In this document: positions 16,784-25,344 of the stretch, one piece after another
Position numbering within the stretch: position 1 is the stretch's first letter
How the letters are laid out: each line of letters starts with the position of its first letter
From: an uncultured Bacteroidia bacterium
GTDB lineage: Bacteria; Bacteroidota; Bacteroidia; Bacteroidales; F082
Assembly: GCA_902802535.1 (NCBI GenBank)
Contig: CADCML010000030.1
Span: 1 to 47,215, forward strand
Direction: 5' to 3'
DNA length: 47,215 nt
Translations under genes and position numbers: made by a program
Notes under the pieces: generated by a model
What the model saw: the letters and a program-made list of their open reading frames with translations, nothing else
What the model was told of the DNA's origin: nothing
The model's database searches: none

Positions 16784-18996
16784 TGGCAAGCTATACTTCA
16801 TTGGAAATACTCAGTATCCAGCAGGCTTACGAAACCATGCTGGTCGACATCAGCCCCTCCGTCAATGCGCCGGAGCATTTGGCCTTGATTGACAAGGCTT
16901 ACAGGTATTGTCTGGAAAAGTATGACGGGCGATATACGCTTTCGGGCAAGGCCTACATGTACCACCTGATTGACATGGCACGCATCGCCGTCGTGGAGGT
17001 GGGTTTGGGCTATATCTCCGTGGTCGCTGCCTTTCTTCATGGCATTGACTATAAGAAGGGTATGACTGTCAAGGAGTTGCAGGAACAGTTTGGGAGGACG
17101 GTGGCCATTGTTTTGGAGGATTTCAGTGAGATTTCGAAATTGGACACCGAGAAAGTGGCCTACAATTCCGATACGTTTCAGGTGATGTTCCTCTCGTTGG
17201 TCGACGATATGCGCTCGGTGCTGCTGAAAATCGTGCATCGTGTGTATGACGTTCGCAATCAGAACGATGTGGTGCCGGACCGCCTTGCGAAATACTTCCA
17301 TGAAATCAAATACATTTACATTCCCATCGTTCACCGCTTAGGTCTTTACAAGCTGAAGGCCGAGTTGGAGGAAAAGCTGATGCTCTATGAGAATCCGGCG
17401 ATGTTTCATGAGATTGAAGCCAAGATTCAAGCTACGCACGAGGCACGCAGAAAGACGGCGGAGGACTTCATCTCGCGCATTTCGGAAAGCATCGACGCCG
17501 AGCTGGAACGCACCAAGAAAAATGGCAAACACAAGTATTCCTATTCGGTGAAGTGGCGACTGAAATCGATTCCGTCGATTTATGCCAAGATGCGGGCGCA
17601 AAACGTGCCATTCGAGGAGGTCTTCGACCTGATGGCGGCTCGTGTCATCATCCATTGTGCCTTGAAGGACGAACAGGAGTGTTGCTGGAGCGTGTATTCG
17701 GCCATCACCAACCTCTTCGACCCCATGCCCGAACGCCTTCGCGATTGGATAACGAAGCCGAAAGCCTCTGGCTATGAGTCACTTCATACAACGGTGAAAT
17801 ACGACGATAAGCTGTGGTTTGAGGTGCAAATCCGTACTACTCGCATGGACGAAATCGCCGAAACGGGGCAAGCGGCACACTATTTATATAAAGGTGAGAA
17901 GGAAACCTCGGAGGAATGGCTTTTGAATGTGCGCGAGGTGCTGGAGAATCCCAGTTTGGTGTCGTTTGAGAACTCTTATAGGAAGCTCTACAAGTCGGAT
18001 AAAATCTTCATTTTCACCCCTGAAGGTGACTTGAAGCAACTGCCCATAGGCTCCACGGTGCTCGACTTTGCCTACGAAGTGCACACCCATGTGGGTGAAA
18101 CTTGCAACGGGGCTCGCGTGAACGGTCGCATGGTGCCCATTCGTCACCAGCTGACCAACGGCGACAAGGTGGAAATCATCACGAGCAAGCGACAATCGCC
18201 ACGTGCCGACTGGCTCAACGTGGTGGTCACGGAGAAAGCCAAAAACAAGATTAGGCGCTACCTGAAGGAAGAGGAATTGAAGGAGTCGGAGATGGGCAAG
18301 GGCATGTTGCAACGCCGACTGAAAAACTGGAAGCTGCCGTTTTCGGAAACAGTGGTCGATATGCTCGTGAAGGAATTCAAGTTGGAGAATTCGCTGCAGC
18401 TTTACCACCAGATTTCTACCGAGAAAATCGACATCGCCGACGTGAAACGTTTTCTGACGGCCAAGTTCGGAGAGAGTCAGGAGAAAACGGAAAGAACTGT
18501 GCCTGAGCAGATTGAAACCTCGAGGAAAGACCAATCGAATGAAACGGAGGAGTCGCTTTGTATTGGTGAGGACATCGACAATGTGACTTACAAATTGGCC
18601 AAATGCTGCAATCCGATCCCCGGTGACCATGTGTTTGGCTTTGTCACCAGCGACGGTACCATCAGCATTCACCGTGTCAACTGCCCGAATGCCAAGAGTT
18701 TGCAACAGCGTTATGGCTATCGCATCATCAACGTGAAGTGGACGGGCATCGAGAGCGATTCGCAGGCCACCATCCGCATTTATGGACACGATGTGATGGG
18801 CTTGCTGGGCAAAATCACCAAGGTCATTTCCGACGACTTGGAAGTGAACATGAAAAACATCGTCTTCAACACCGATAAGGAAGGCTATTTCGACGGAAAG
18901 ATTGTGCTGCAAATCTCCGATGTGGTGGCTTTGGAACAGCTGATGGTCAGGATAAAAGCCATTGATGGTATTATGGATGTGGTTAGAATTGATTGA
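16783..18996 (+). CDS. relA: RelA/SpoT-family (p)ppGpp synthetase with degenerate hydrolase domain
   Basis: A 737-residue long RSH enzyme. Order: HD-like domain (about 30-200), synthetase (about 240-370), TGS (about 405-465), helical linker, Cys-rich zinc-finger region (KLAKCCNPIPGD), C-terminal ACT. The synthetase looks intact: YSVKWRLKSIPSIYAKM, FDLMAARVI, ITKPKASGYESLHTTV, FEVQIRT. The hydrolase does not: the HD motif reads LHGIDYKKG (Asp87 replaced by Gly, ED lost), and the later ADR motif reads VHR (His152). It should make but not degrade (p)ppGpp, so a separate hydrolase would be needed. Functional loss is inferred from motifs. Confidence 0.92.
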   Translation: MASYTSLEILSIQQAYETMLVDISPSVNAPEHLALIDKAYRYCLEKYDGRYTLSGKAYMYHLIDMARIAVVEVGLGYISVVAAFLHGIDYKKGMTVKELQEQFGRTVAIVLEDFSEISKLDTEKVAYNSDTFQVMFLSLVDDMRSVLLKIVHRVYDVRNQNDVVPDRLAKYFHEIKYIYIPIVHRLGLYKLKAELEEKLMLYENPAMFHEIEAKIQATHEARRKTAEDFISRISESIDAELERTKKNGKHKYSYSVKWRLKSIPSIYAKMRAQNVPFEEVFDLMAARVIIHCALKDEQECCWSVYSAITNLFDPMPERLRDWITKPKASGYESLHTTVKYDDKLWFEVQIRTTRMDEIAETGQAAHYLYKGEKETSEEWLLNVREVLENPSLVSFENSYRKLYKSDKIFIFTPEGDLKQLPIGSTVLDFAYEVHTHVGETCNGARVNGRMVPIRHQLTNGDKVEIITSKRQSPRADWLNVVVTEKAKNKIRRYLKEEELKESEMGKGMLQRRLKNWKLPFSETVVDMLVKEFKLENSLQLYHQISTEKIDIADVKRFLTAKFGESQEKTERTVPEQIETSRKDQSNETEESLCIGEDIDNVTYKLAKCCNPIPGDHVFGFVTSDGTISIHRVNCPNAKSLQQRYGYRIINVKWTGIESDSQATIRIYGHDVMGLLGKITKVISDDLEVNMKNIVFNTDKEGYFDGKIVLQISDVVALEQLMVRIKAIDGIMDVVRID

Positions 18997-19017
18997 TATA
19001 CAATAATTTGTGAATAA

Positions 19018-20631
19018 ATGAAAAAGATTTTGTTGTTTACGACACTGATGGTCGCCTTTGGAACGGTGAGCGCTCAGGAATTTGGAAAAATGTACGGCAT
19101 CGACCATGGGAAGAAAATCATTGTCGCCACGGGAAGCCTGCAAGACGGCATGAAACCCTACAAGGAAACGATGCAGGTAAACGGCCAGACTTATACCTAT
19201 TACCGAAGTGAAATGCCCCTCATCACCATTACCACGGATGGCCCCATTGTCAACTCGCCTGCTGTTCACGGGGTAATCAATGTGGCGAATGCTGAAGGTC
19301 ATGTCATAACGATGCATGCCGGATTCAAGATTAGGGGAACCTCATCGCAGCAGTATGACAAGAAGTCGTATCGTGTCGAGCTGTGGGCTGATGAGACTGG
19401 GGCTGAGATGGCCGATACCACTTTTCTTGGGTTGCGCAGCGACGACGACTGGAACTTAGAAGCCATGTGGGCGCAGCCGCTCCGTCTTCGCGACAAGGTG
19501 GCCAACGAGCTTTGGATGGAGATGTACCAGCTGCCTTACGCCGAAAGCGAACCCGATGCCAGACCCGGCATTCGTATGAAGTACGCCGATGTGTTCATCA
19601 ACGATGAATATCAAGGCGTTTATGCACTTACGGAACGCATCGACAGGAAGCAACTCGGCTTGCGCAAATACAACGGTGACATTCGCGGCGTGCTTTACAA
19701 AGGCAATGGTCCGGGCGCACCGACTTTCGAGAGCTTGCCCGATTATGACAACACGCAAGACACTTGGGACAACTACGAGTGGGTGTATCCTAACGAAAGC
19801 GACACCGCCATCAATTGGAACCATTTGTACAGCTTCACCAATTTCGTGATGAATGCCTCCGACAATGTTTTCAACGCGCAGTATTCCGCCCAGTTCGACA
19901 AGGCGAACGCCATTGATTACTATCTGTTTATCAACGCCTTGATGGCTATGGACAACATGGGCCGCAACCTCTTTTTGGCCCGATACAAAAAGTCGAGCAC
20001 TTATCTGTATGTGCCATGGGATTTGGATGCCATTTGGGGTTTGGACACGGATGGCAAGCCAACCTATAACACTGCTGGCCTGATGAGCAACGGCTTTTTC
20101 GACCGGTTGACGCAGGATTGCAACGTCAATGGTTTCGTGGCCACAGCCAAAACTCGCTATAATGCTTTACGCAATGGCATCCTGACCACGGAGCATATCA
20201 TGGAAATGGTTCAGAACCAGTATGATGAATTGGCGGAAGGCGGAGTATATGACCGCGAACACGAGGCTTGGCCCGACTTCACCGTCAATGAGAGTCAATT
20301 GGCTTATATACGCGATTGGTTGGATGCCCGTTTTAGCTATTTGGACGGCGAAATCAATGCGGGTTGCGGCACTTGGGATGTAGATGAAAATGCTGAAAAC
20401 CAATTTGTTGAAGTGTTTCCCAATCCTGCCAAGGAACGCGTTAATATCCGCTTTGCGGAGACATGCATGGCAAACGTGAGCTTGTACGACATGACAGGCC
20501 GTTTGGTCTGCACGACCTCAAACGCTGCTCAAACATTTGTGATTTCCACGGAAGGTTTTGCAAAAGGGATTTACACCTTAATTATTAATACGAACGGGCA
20601 GCAAAGCGTGAATAGGGTGGTGGTCAAGTGA
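19018..20631 (+). CDS. Secreted CotH-like kinase-fold protein with T9SS sorting domain
   Basis: A 537-residue protein. Its signal peptide (MKKILLFTTLMVAFGTVSAQ) is followed by a CotH domain (about 70-410) with RGTSSQQYDKKSYRVEL, DDDWNL, DVFINDEYQGVYALTERID, and the acidic PWDLDAIWG motif near residue 338. CotH proteins are atypical protein kinases in spore formers; the role in Bacteroidetes is unknown. Residues about 460-537 are a type A T9SS C-terminal domain (VFPNPAKERVNIRF, GIYTLIINTNG), predicting export through the outer membrane and surface attachment. Follows relA by 21 bases. Confidence 0.88.
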   Translation: MKKILLFTTLMVAFGTVSAQEFGKMYGIDHGKKIIVATGSLQDGMKPYKETMQVNGQTYTYYRSEMPLITITTDGPIVNSPAVHGVINVANAEGHVITMHAGFKIRGTSSQQYDKKSYRVELWADETGAEMADTTFLGLRSDDDWNLEAMWAQPLRLRDKVANELWMEMYQLPYAESEPDARPGIRMKYADVFINDEYQGVYALTERIDRKQLGLRKYNGDIRGVLYKGNGPGAPTFESLPDYDNTQDTWDNYEWVYPNESDTAINWNHLYSFTNFVMNASDNVFNAQYSAQFDKANAIDYYLFINALMAMDNMGRNLFLARYKKSSTYLYVPWDLDAIWGLDTDGKPTYNTAGLMSNGFFDRLTQDCNVNGFVATAKTRYNALRNGILTTEHIMEMVQNQYDELAEGGVYDREHEAWPDFTVNESQLAYIRDWLDARFSYLDGEINAGCGTWDVDENAENQFVEVFPNPAKERVNIRFAETCMANVSLYDMTGRLVCTTSNAAQTFVISTEGFAKGIYTLIINTNGQQSVNRVVVK

Positions 20632-20685
20632 TGCAAGTATAAGGTCGGTTTTCGGGAAAATGTTTTAGCATTGGCAAAAAAAGTG

Positions 20686-20693
20686 TATCTTTG
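20686..20693 (+). promoter_or_regulatory. -7 promoter element of the DUF1599 gene
   Basis: TATCTTTG, 20-27 bases upstream of the chosen start at 20713. It overlaps, and so argues against, the longer ORF start at 20671. Confidence 0.65.
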
Positions 20694-20712
20694 CGGCCAA
20701 AGATTTGTAATT

Positions 20713-21264
20713 ATGCCAGCGAAAGATACAAAAGCCCAATTTCATGCGGTTTTGGCACGGTGTCGCAAGCTGTTTGTCGACAAGATGGCGGACTACGGTT
20801 CGGCTTGGCGCATCCTGCGTACCCCGTCCATTACGGACCAAATTTTTATCAAAGTAAAGAGAATAAGAACATTACAGACTGCTACAGAGCATCTTGTTGA
20901 TGAAGGCATTGAGCCAGAGTTCATCGGTATTGTCAATTATGCGGCTATGGGCGTCATCCAACTGCAACTCGGTGTGGTCGACCAGCCGGATTTGACGGCG
21001 GAAGAGGCTACGGCCTTATACGACAAAGTCACCAATGAAGCATACGAGTTGATGACCCGCAAGAACCACGACTACGACGAGGCCTGGCGCGACATGCGCG
21101 TTAGTTCCATTACCGACCTTATCATGAGCAAGGTACTTCGCACCAAGAGCATCGAGGATCACGGAGGAAAAACCATTGTCAGTGAGGGACTTGATGCCAA
21201 TTATTACGACATGATCAACTACGCGGTGTTTGCCTTGATTTTGATTTCCGAAGGAGGCAAGTGA
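20713..21264 (+). CDS. DUF1599 (nucleotide-modification-associated) protein
   Basis: A 183-residue soluble protein made of two related halves: MADYGSAWRILRTPSITDQI near residue 23 and NHDYDEAWRDMRVSSITDLI near residue 120, each with the DYxxAWRxxRxxSITD motif. This double motif is what I associate with DUF1599. A nucleotide-related role is proposed for the family but not demonstrated here. The stop codon overlaps the next start by one base (TGATG). In Bacteroidales this gene commonly precedes a MauE/DoxX-like protein and tpiA, as it does here with two extra genes in between. Confidence 0.8.
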   Translation: MPAKDTKAQFHAVLARCRKLFVDKMADYGSAWRILRTPSITDQIFIKVKRIRTLQTATEHLVDEGIEPEFIGIVNYAAMGVIQLQLGVVDQPDLTAEEATALYDKVTNEAYELMTRKNHDYDEAWRDMRVSSITDLIMSKVLRTKSIEDHGGKTIVSEGLDANYYDMINYAVFALILISEGGK

Positions 21265-22511
21265 TGAAGAAAGCGATGCCGTTTATTAGCTGGCTGAGCC
21301 TTTTGGGAGCCATAGCCTGTGCCTTTGCAATTCCTTATGTGACAGCATTTAAGCCGCTTTTCCTTGCATTGCTTTTGGTCAATTTGGTTCTGCCTTTCGT
21401 TTTCTATAAAGGCTATGGTAAGGTGGCATTGGCGGTTTGTCGCATCCTTGTGGGCGGACTGTTCATCTTCAGCAGTTTTACCAAAGGCGTTGACCCATTG
21501 GGGACGAAATACAAAATCCTTGACTATTTGGCGGCCTACGGCATACCATGGCTCAACGACTTTGCTTTGTTTTTGTCCATCGTCATGATTTTGTCGGAGT
21601 TTATCGTTGGTATCTGCCTGATGACCAATATCTTCCCAAGACTTGCGGTTTTGGGTGCCGCTCTGTTGATGGCTTTCTTTACCACGACCACCTTGTTCGA
21701 CGCGCTTTATGACCTTGTGCCCGATTGCGGCTGTTTTGGCACGGCTATCAAGATGACCAATTGGCAAACGTTTTATAAGAACCTCGTTATTGATGCAGTG
21801 CTTATTCCGCTGATAATGAACTACAAAAGGTTGAGTAATGGCCTTACTTGGCGCAAACAGTTCGTTGTCGGATGCCTGTATGCCATCGCTTTTTTGGGTT
21901 TCGAAATCTACAATTACCTTCATCTTCCCGTCATCGATTTCATGGACTGGAAAGTGGGGAAGCAGATGAATGTCGAGCCTGCTGAAGAAACGCGTATCTA
22001 CTTGGTTTACAGAAATAAAGGCACTGGTGAGACACAAGAGTTTCTTTCGCCAAACTATCCTTGGAATGACTCGGTGTGGATGAGCCAATGGGAATTTGTG
22101 AAACAGCGTGTGGAAGGCGGAGACAACTACCTTGGTTTCAGTGTCTTGGATGAAGATGGCAACGATGTCACTGACATGATTCTCAACACCGAGAACTTGC
22201 TGATGTTCACTTCAAACGACTTGAGGAAGGTGACGGAGATGGAGTGGGAGAGAATCAAAACTATTACGGAAGTGGCTGAGGAACATGGCTTTACTGTGGT
22301 GTGGACTGTAGCCGATGAACCGGAATATGTGGATGCTTTGCGCAATGACTTGGACTTCCTCGATGAGGTCTACTATGGTGATGCGTTGGAAATCAAGACG
22401 ATAGTGCGTTTCAATCCTGGGCTGATTTGGCTCGACAATGGATTGGTGAAAAACAAATGGAGTGCCATCGATTTCCCGCAAGGGAAAAAACTTGAGATGT
22501 TGTTTAAGTAG
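21264..22511 (+). CDS. MauE/DoxX-like redox membrane protein (BT_3928-like)
   Basis: A 415-residue protein. The first 215 residues hold about 6-7 transmembrane helices of the DoxX/MauE type, including RILVGGLFIFSSFTKGVDPLG and the CGCFG dithiol motif (VPDCGCFGTAIKMTNWQTF), which suggests thiol-disulphide chemistry at the membrane. The C-terminal 190 residues are a soluble domain ending in a thioredoxin-like pattern without an obvious CxxC. A strong AAGGAGG at 21251-21257, unusual in this window, fixes the start at the ATG at 21264 rather than the GTG at 21261. Confidence 0.78.
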   Translation: MKKAMPFISWLSLLGAIACAFAIPYVTAFKPLFLALLLVNLVLPFVFYKGYGKVALAVCRILVGGLFIFSSFTKGVDPLGTKYKILDYLAAYGIPWLNDFALFLSIVMILSEFIVGICLMTNIFPRLAVLGAALLMAFFTTTTLFDALYDLVPDCGCFGTAIKMTNWQTFYKNLVIDAVLIPLIMNYKRLSNGLTWRKQFVVGCLYAIAFLGFEIYNYLHLPVIDFMDWKVGKQMNVEPAEETRIYLVYRNKGTGETQEFLSPNYPWNDSVWMSQWEFVKQRVEGGDNYLGFSVLDEDGNDVTDMILNTENLLMFTSNDLRKVTEMEWERIKTITEVAEEHGFTVVWTVADEPEYVDALRNDLDFLDEVYYGDALEIKTIVRFNPGLIWLDNGLVKNKWSAIDFPQGKKLEMLFK

Positions 22512-22545
22512 TTTGCTTGTTTTGAAGGTTTTGTGAGGAAAAACA

Positions 22546-23613
22546 ATGGGCGCTTACATTATCAGGAAATTGCTTTACGGTATCGCGGTGCTTTGGGGTG
22601 TCGCAACACTGGTATTTTTCCTATTCAACATCCTGCCTGGAGACCCTGCACAGATGATGCTCGGTCAGCGTGCCGACAAGGAGTCGGTGGATGCCATCCG
22701 AGAGGAGTTGGGTCTTAATCAAAGCCTTGGAAAACAATATGTTGACTATTTGAACGATTTGGTTCCAATTTCGTTTTACGATGTTTCAAAAGGCGGGCAA
22801 AAGTTGGAAAAAATCGGACATTATGCTAAAATTGCAACCCTTGGAACAATAGCTATCGTGCTGAAAACGCCTTACTTGCGCATGTCGTACCAAAGCAAGC
22901 GCAAGGTGTCCGACATTTTGGGCGAGGCCTTCCCGAACACTTTGCTGTTGGCCTTCGTTTCCATCTCCATTGCTATGGTGTTGGGATTGGCCATTGGCAT
23001 CTTGACGGCTGTAATCAACACTAAGTTTCTCAATAAGTTGACCTTGTTTGTCACCACCATAGGCATGTCGTTGCCATCGTTCTTTGCCGCCATCCTCATG
23101 GCTTGGATTTTTGGCTTCTTGCTGGAGCATTACACGGGTTTGAGCATGACAGGTAGTCTTTACACCGTCGACGAGTACGGCAGGGGAGAGTTCCTCAGTT
23201 TGCGCAACCTTATTCTTCCCGCTTTGACTTTGGGAATGAGGCCTTTGGCGGTGGTGACGGAGTTGACACGCACCTCATTGCTTGAAGCTTTGTCGATGGA
23301 TTATGTGCGAACGGCACGTGCCAAAGGGTTGAAGCCTTTCCGTGTCATTTGCGTACATGCCTTGCGCAATGCCTTGAATCCAGTCGTGACGGCGGTATCT
23401 GGCTGGTTTGCCTCTTTGCTGGCGGGTGCCGTTTTCGTGGAATACGTTTTCGACTGGAAAGGTATCGGCGTGGTGGTGGTCGACGCGTTGGACAAGTACG
23501 ACTTTCCGGTCATCATGGGGGCGGTGCTTCTCATTGCCGTCATGTTGGTCATTGTGAATATTGTGGTGGACATCATTTATGGCATCATCGACCCGCGTGT
23601 AAGGATTGCATAA
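22546..23613 (+). CDS. Peptide/nickel-type ABC transporter permease (DppB/OppB family)
   Basis: A 355-residue inner-membrane permease. The N-terminus YIIRKLLYGIAVLWGVATLVFFLFNILPGDPA is the OppB/DppB signature, and the C-terminal half holds the EAA loop region (SLLEALSMDYVRTARAKGLK) that contacts the ATPase. About six transmembrane helices. No OppC partner, ATPase or binding protein is nearby: the next gene is an acyl-ACP thioesterase, so it is a solitary permease gene here. An unusual insertion (roughly residues 70-120) separates the first helix from the core. Confidence 0.88.
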   Translation: MGAYIIRKLLYGIAVLWGVATLVFFLFNILPGDPAQMMLGQRADKESVDAIREELGLNQSLGKQYVDYLNDLVPISFYDVSKGGQKLEKIGHYAKIATLGTIAIVLKTPYLRMSYQSKRKVSDILGEAFPNTLLLAFVSISIAMVLGLAIGILTAVINTKFLNKLTLFVTTIGMSLPSFFAAILMAWIFGFLLEHYTGLSMTGSLYTVDEYGRGEFLSLRNLILPALTLGMRPLAVVTELTRTSLLEALSMDYVRTARAKGLKPFRVICVHALRNALNPVVTAVSGWFASLLAGAVFVEYVFDWKGIGVVVVDALDKYDFPVIMGAVLLIAVMLVIVNIVVDIIYGIIDPRVRIA

Positions 23614-23615
23614 TC

Positions 23616-24368
23616 ATGGATAAAATAGGAAAATACGAATTCGTTGCAGAGCCGTTCCATTGTGATTTTTCGGGGAGGTTGTTCTTGGGACACCTTGGCA
23701 ACCAGATGCTTAACGCAGCAGATTTTCATTCCACCGACCGTGGATTCGGGATGAAATACCTGATGACTATCAATCGCTCTTGGGTGCTGTCGAGGTTGGC
23801 CATTGAAATGACGGAAATGCCTGGACAACATGAGCGTTACTTGGTGGAGACTTGGGTGGAAAGCGCCATGCGTTTCTTCACCAGCCGTAATTTTCGTGTA
23901 ACGGGCAGCGATGGCCGTGTTCTCGGTTTTGGACGATCCATTTGGGCGATGATTGACACGGAAACGCGCCAACCTACCGACATTTTCTCGATTGACAACG
24001 GCGCCATCAAAAACTGGATTGTTGCCGACAAGCCGTGTCCCATTGAGCAGAGCAGTAGGGTGAAGATGACGGAAAAGGCTGGTTTTGTACGCTCTATTGA
24101 TGTCAATTACAACGACATTGACATCAACGGACACGTCAATTCAGTGAAGTACATAGAGCATACGCTCGACCTTTGGGATATTGATTGGTACCGCGAGCAT
24201 CGGCTGAAACGCTTTGAAATCGCATACGTGGCCGAGACGCACTACGGCGACAGATTGAGTTTTTATCGAGAGCAAACCGCTGAAAATGAGTGTTGTGTGC
24301 GGCTTGTAAAGACGGAAAAGCAAACGGGCAAAGAGGTCGAAGTGTGTCGTTGTAAGTTGGTTTTCTAA
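23616..24368 (+). CDS. Acyl-ACP thioesterase (FatA/FatB-like)
   Basis: A 250-residue tandem hotdog-fold thioesterase that would release fatty acids from acyl carrier protein. The N-terminal hotdog has GFGMKYLMTINRSWVLSRL, matching the fat/acyl-ACP family. The second carries the catalytic NxHxx region (DVNYNDIDINGHVNSVKYIE) with Asn and His. The start at 23616, two bases after the permease stop, replaces a longer frame that runs into the permease. Translation is probably coupled to the permease. Fatty acid release fits lipid remodelling, but the substrate is unknown. Confidence 0.88.
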   Translation: MDKIGKYEFVAEPFHCDFSGRLFLGHLGNQMLNAADFHSTDRGFGMKYLMTINRSWVLSRLAIEMTEMPGQHERYLVETWVESAMRFFTSRNFRVTGSDGRVLGFGRSIWAMIDTETRQPTDIFSIDNGAIKNWIVADKPCPIEQSSRVKMTEKAGFVRSIDVNYNDIDINGHVNSVKYIEHTLDLWDIDWYREHRLKRFEIAYVAETHYGDRLSFYREQTAENECCVRLVKTEKQTGKEVEVCRCKLVF

Positions 24369-24377
24369 CTTTTTTCA

Positions 24378-24385
24378 TATCTTTG
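24378..24385 (+). promoter_or_regulatory. -7 promoter element of tpiA
   Basis: TATCTTTG, 42-49 bases upstream of the tpiA start. The leader between contains AATCTTAAATTT-like repeats resembling those just upstream of kce (about 46763-46793). Confidence 0.6.
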
Positions 24386-24426
24386 TGCCTTAAATCTTGA
24401 ATCTTAAATTTTTAAATCTGAATTAT

Positions 24427-25206
24427 ATGAGAAGCAAAATCGTAGCAGGAAACTGGAAAATGAACCTCACATTTGATGAGGCCGAAACTTTGGTCGATGA
24501 TATTCTTGACCGTTTGGACGAACAAGACGAGATGAATTGTGAAATCATCATTTGCCCGCCGTTCCCTTATTTGGAAATGTTGACGGACTTTGAGTTCGAA
24601 GAGCAGCGTTTCAACGTGGGCGCACAGAATTGCAGTGCCTATGAAAAGGGAGCCTACACGGGTGAGGTGTCGGCCAAAATGTTGAAATCCATAGATGTGG
24701 ACTATTGCATCATCGGGCACAGCGAACGCAGAAAATACTTCGGCGAAACCAACGAAATGCTGGCTGAAAAAATCAACCGTCTGATTGAGAACAACATGTC
24801 GCCGATTTATTGCGTCGGTGAGGTGTTGGAAGAACGCGAAGCGGGCCGTCATTTCGAGGTCGTCAAGGAACAGTTGGAGAAAGGCTTGTTCCACTTGGAC
24901 GGCGACGCCATTTATGAAGCCATCATTGCATACGAACCTGTCTGGGCCATCGGAACGGGCAAGACCGCCACGCCTGAGCAAGCGCAGGAGATGCACGCCT
25001 TCATCCGCAGCTTGATAAAAGAACACTACGACGAAGCTACGGCCGACGACATTCGCATCCTTTACGGCGGCAGCTGCAACGCCAAAAATGCTACCGAACT
25101 CTTCAGCCAGCCCGATGTTGACGGCGGACTGATTGGCGGTGCCTCGCTCAAGGCCGAAGATTTCGTATCCATCTGCCTCCAAGCCTCACAAATCGGAATG
25201 GATTAA
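24427..25206 (+). CDS. tpiA: Triosephosphate isomerase
   Basis: A 259-residue glycolytic enzyme interconverting dihydroxyacetone phosphate and glyceraldehyde 3-phosphate. All catalytic elements are seen: NWKMN (Lys near 13), IIGHSERRKYF with the electrophilic His, AYEPVWAIGTGK with the catalytic Glu and loop 6, and YGGSCNAKN plus GGLIGGASL for phosphate binding. The start at 24427 was chosen because MRSKIVAGNWKMN is the usual N-terminus. The length is slightly above the 250-residue norm. It has its own promoter. Confidence 0.97.
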   Translation: MRSKIVAGNWKMNLTFDEAETLVDDILDRLDEQDEMNCEIIICPPFPYLEMLTDFEFEEQRFNVGAQNCSAYEKGAYTGEVSAKMLKSIDVDYCIIGHSERRKYFGETNEMLAEKINRLIENNMSPIYCVGEVLEEREAGRHFEVVKEQLEKGLFHLDGDAIYEAIIAYEPVWAIGTGKTATPEQAQEMHAFIRSLIKEHYDEATADDIRILYGGSCNAKNATELFSQPDVDGGLIGGASLKAEDFVSICLQASQIGMD

Positions 25207-25236
25207 TCACAAAACAATCAAAACCAGCAAAACAAA

Positions 25237-25279
25237 GGGTCGGGAAAGCTGCCAACTGGCGGCTTTCCTGCGGCGACCC
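25237..25279 (+). other. Stable intergenic hairpin between tpiA and prmA
   Basis: Helices GGGTCG 25237-25242 with 25274-25279, GGAAAGC 25243-25249 with 25262-25268, GCC/GGC around an AACT loop, with a 5-base bulge on the 3' side. No T-run follows on the plus strand, so it is not a classical terminator. It could be a processing or mRNA-stability site. Confidence 0.55.
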
Positions 25280-25344
25280 GGTTGGGAGCCGCAACAACTG
25301 CAGGGAGGTGTTGTACGTTTTGCAGGTTTTGTGAGAAAAAGAAA

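Noticed and set aside
17884-19317. A 477-residue open frame on the minus strand opposite relA and the CotH-like gene
   Set aside because: Antisense to two clear genes, no recognisable domain, His/Phe-rich composition typical of a shadow frame.
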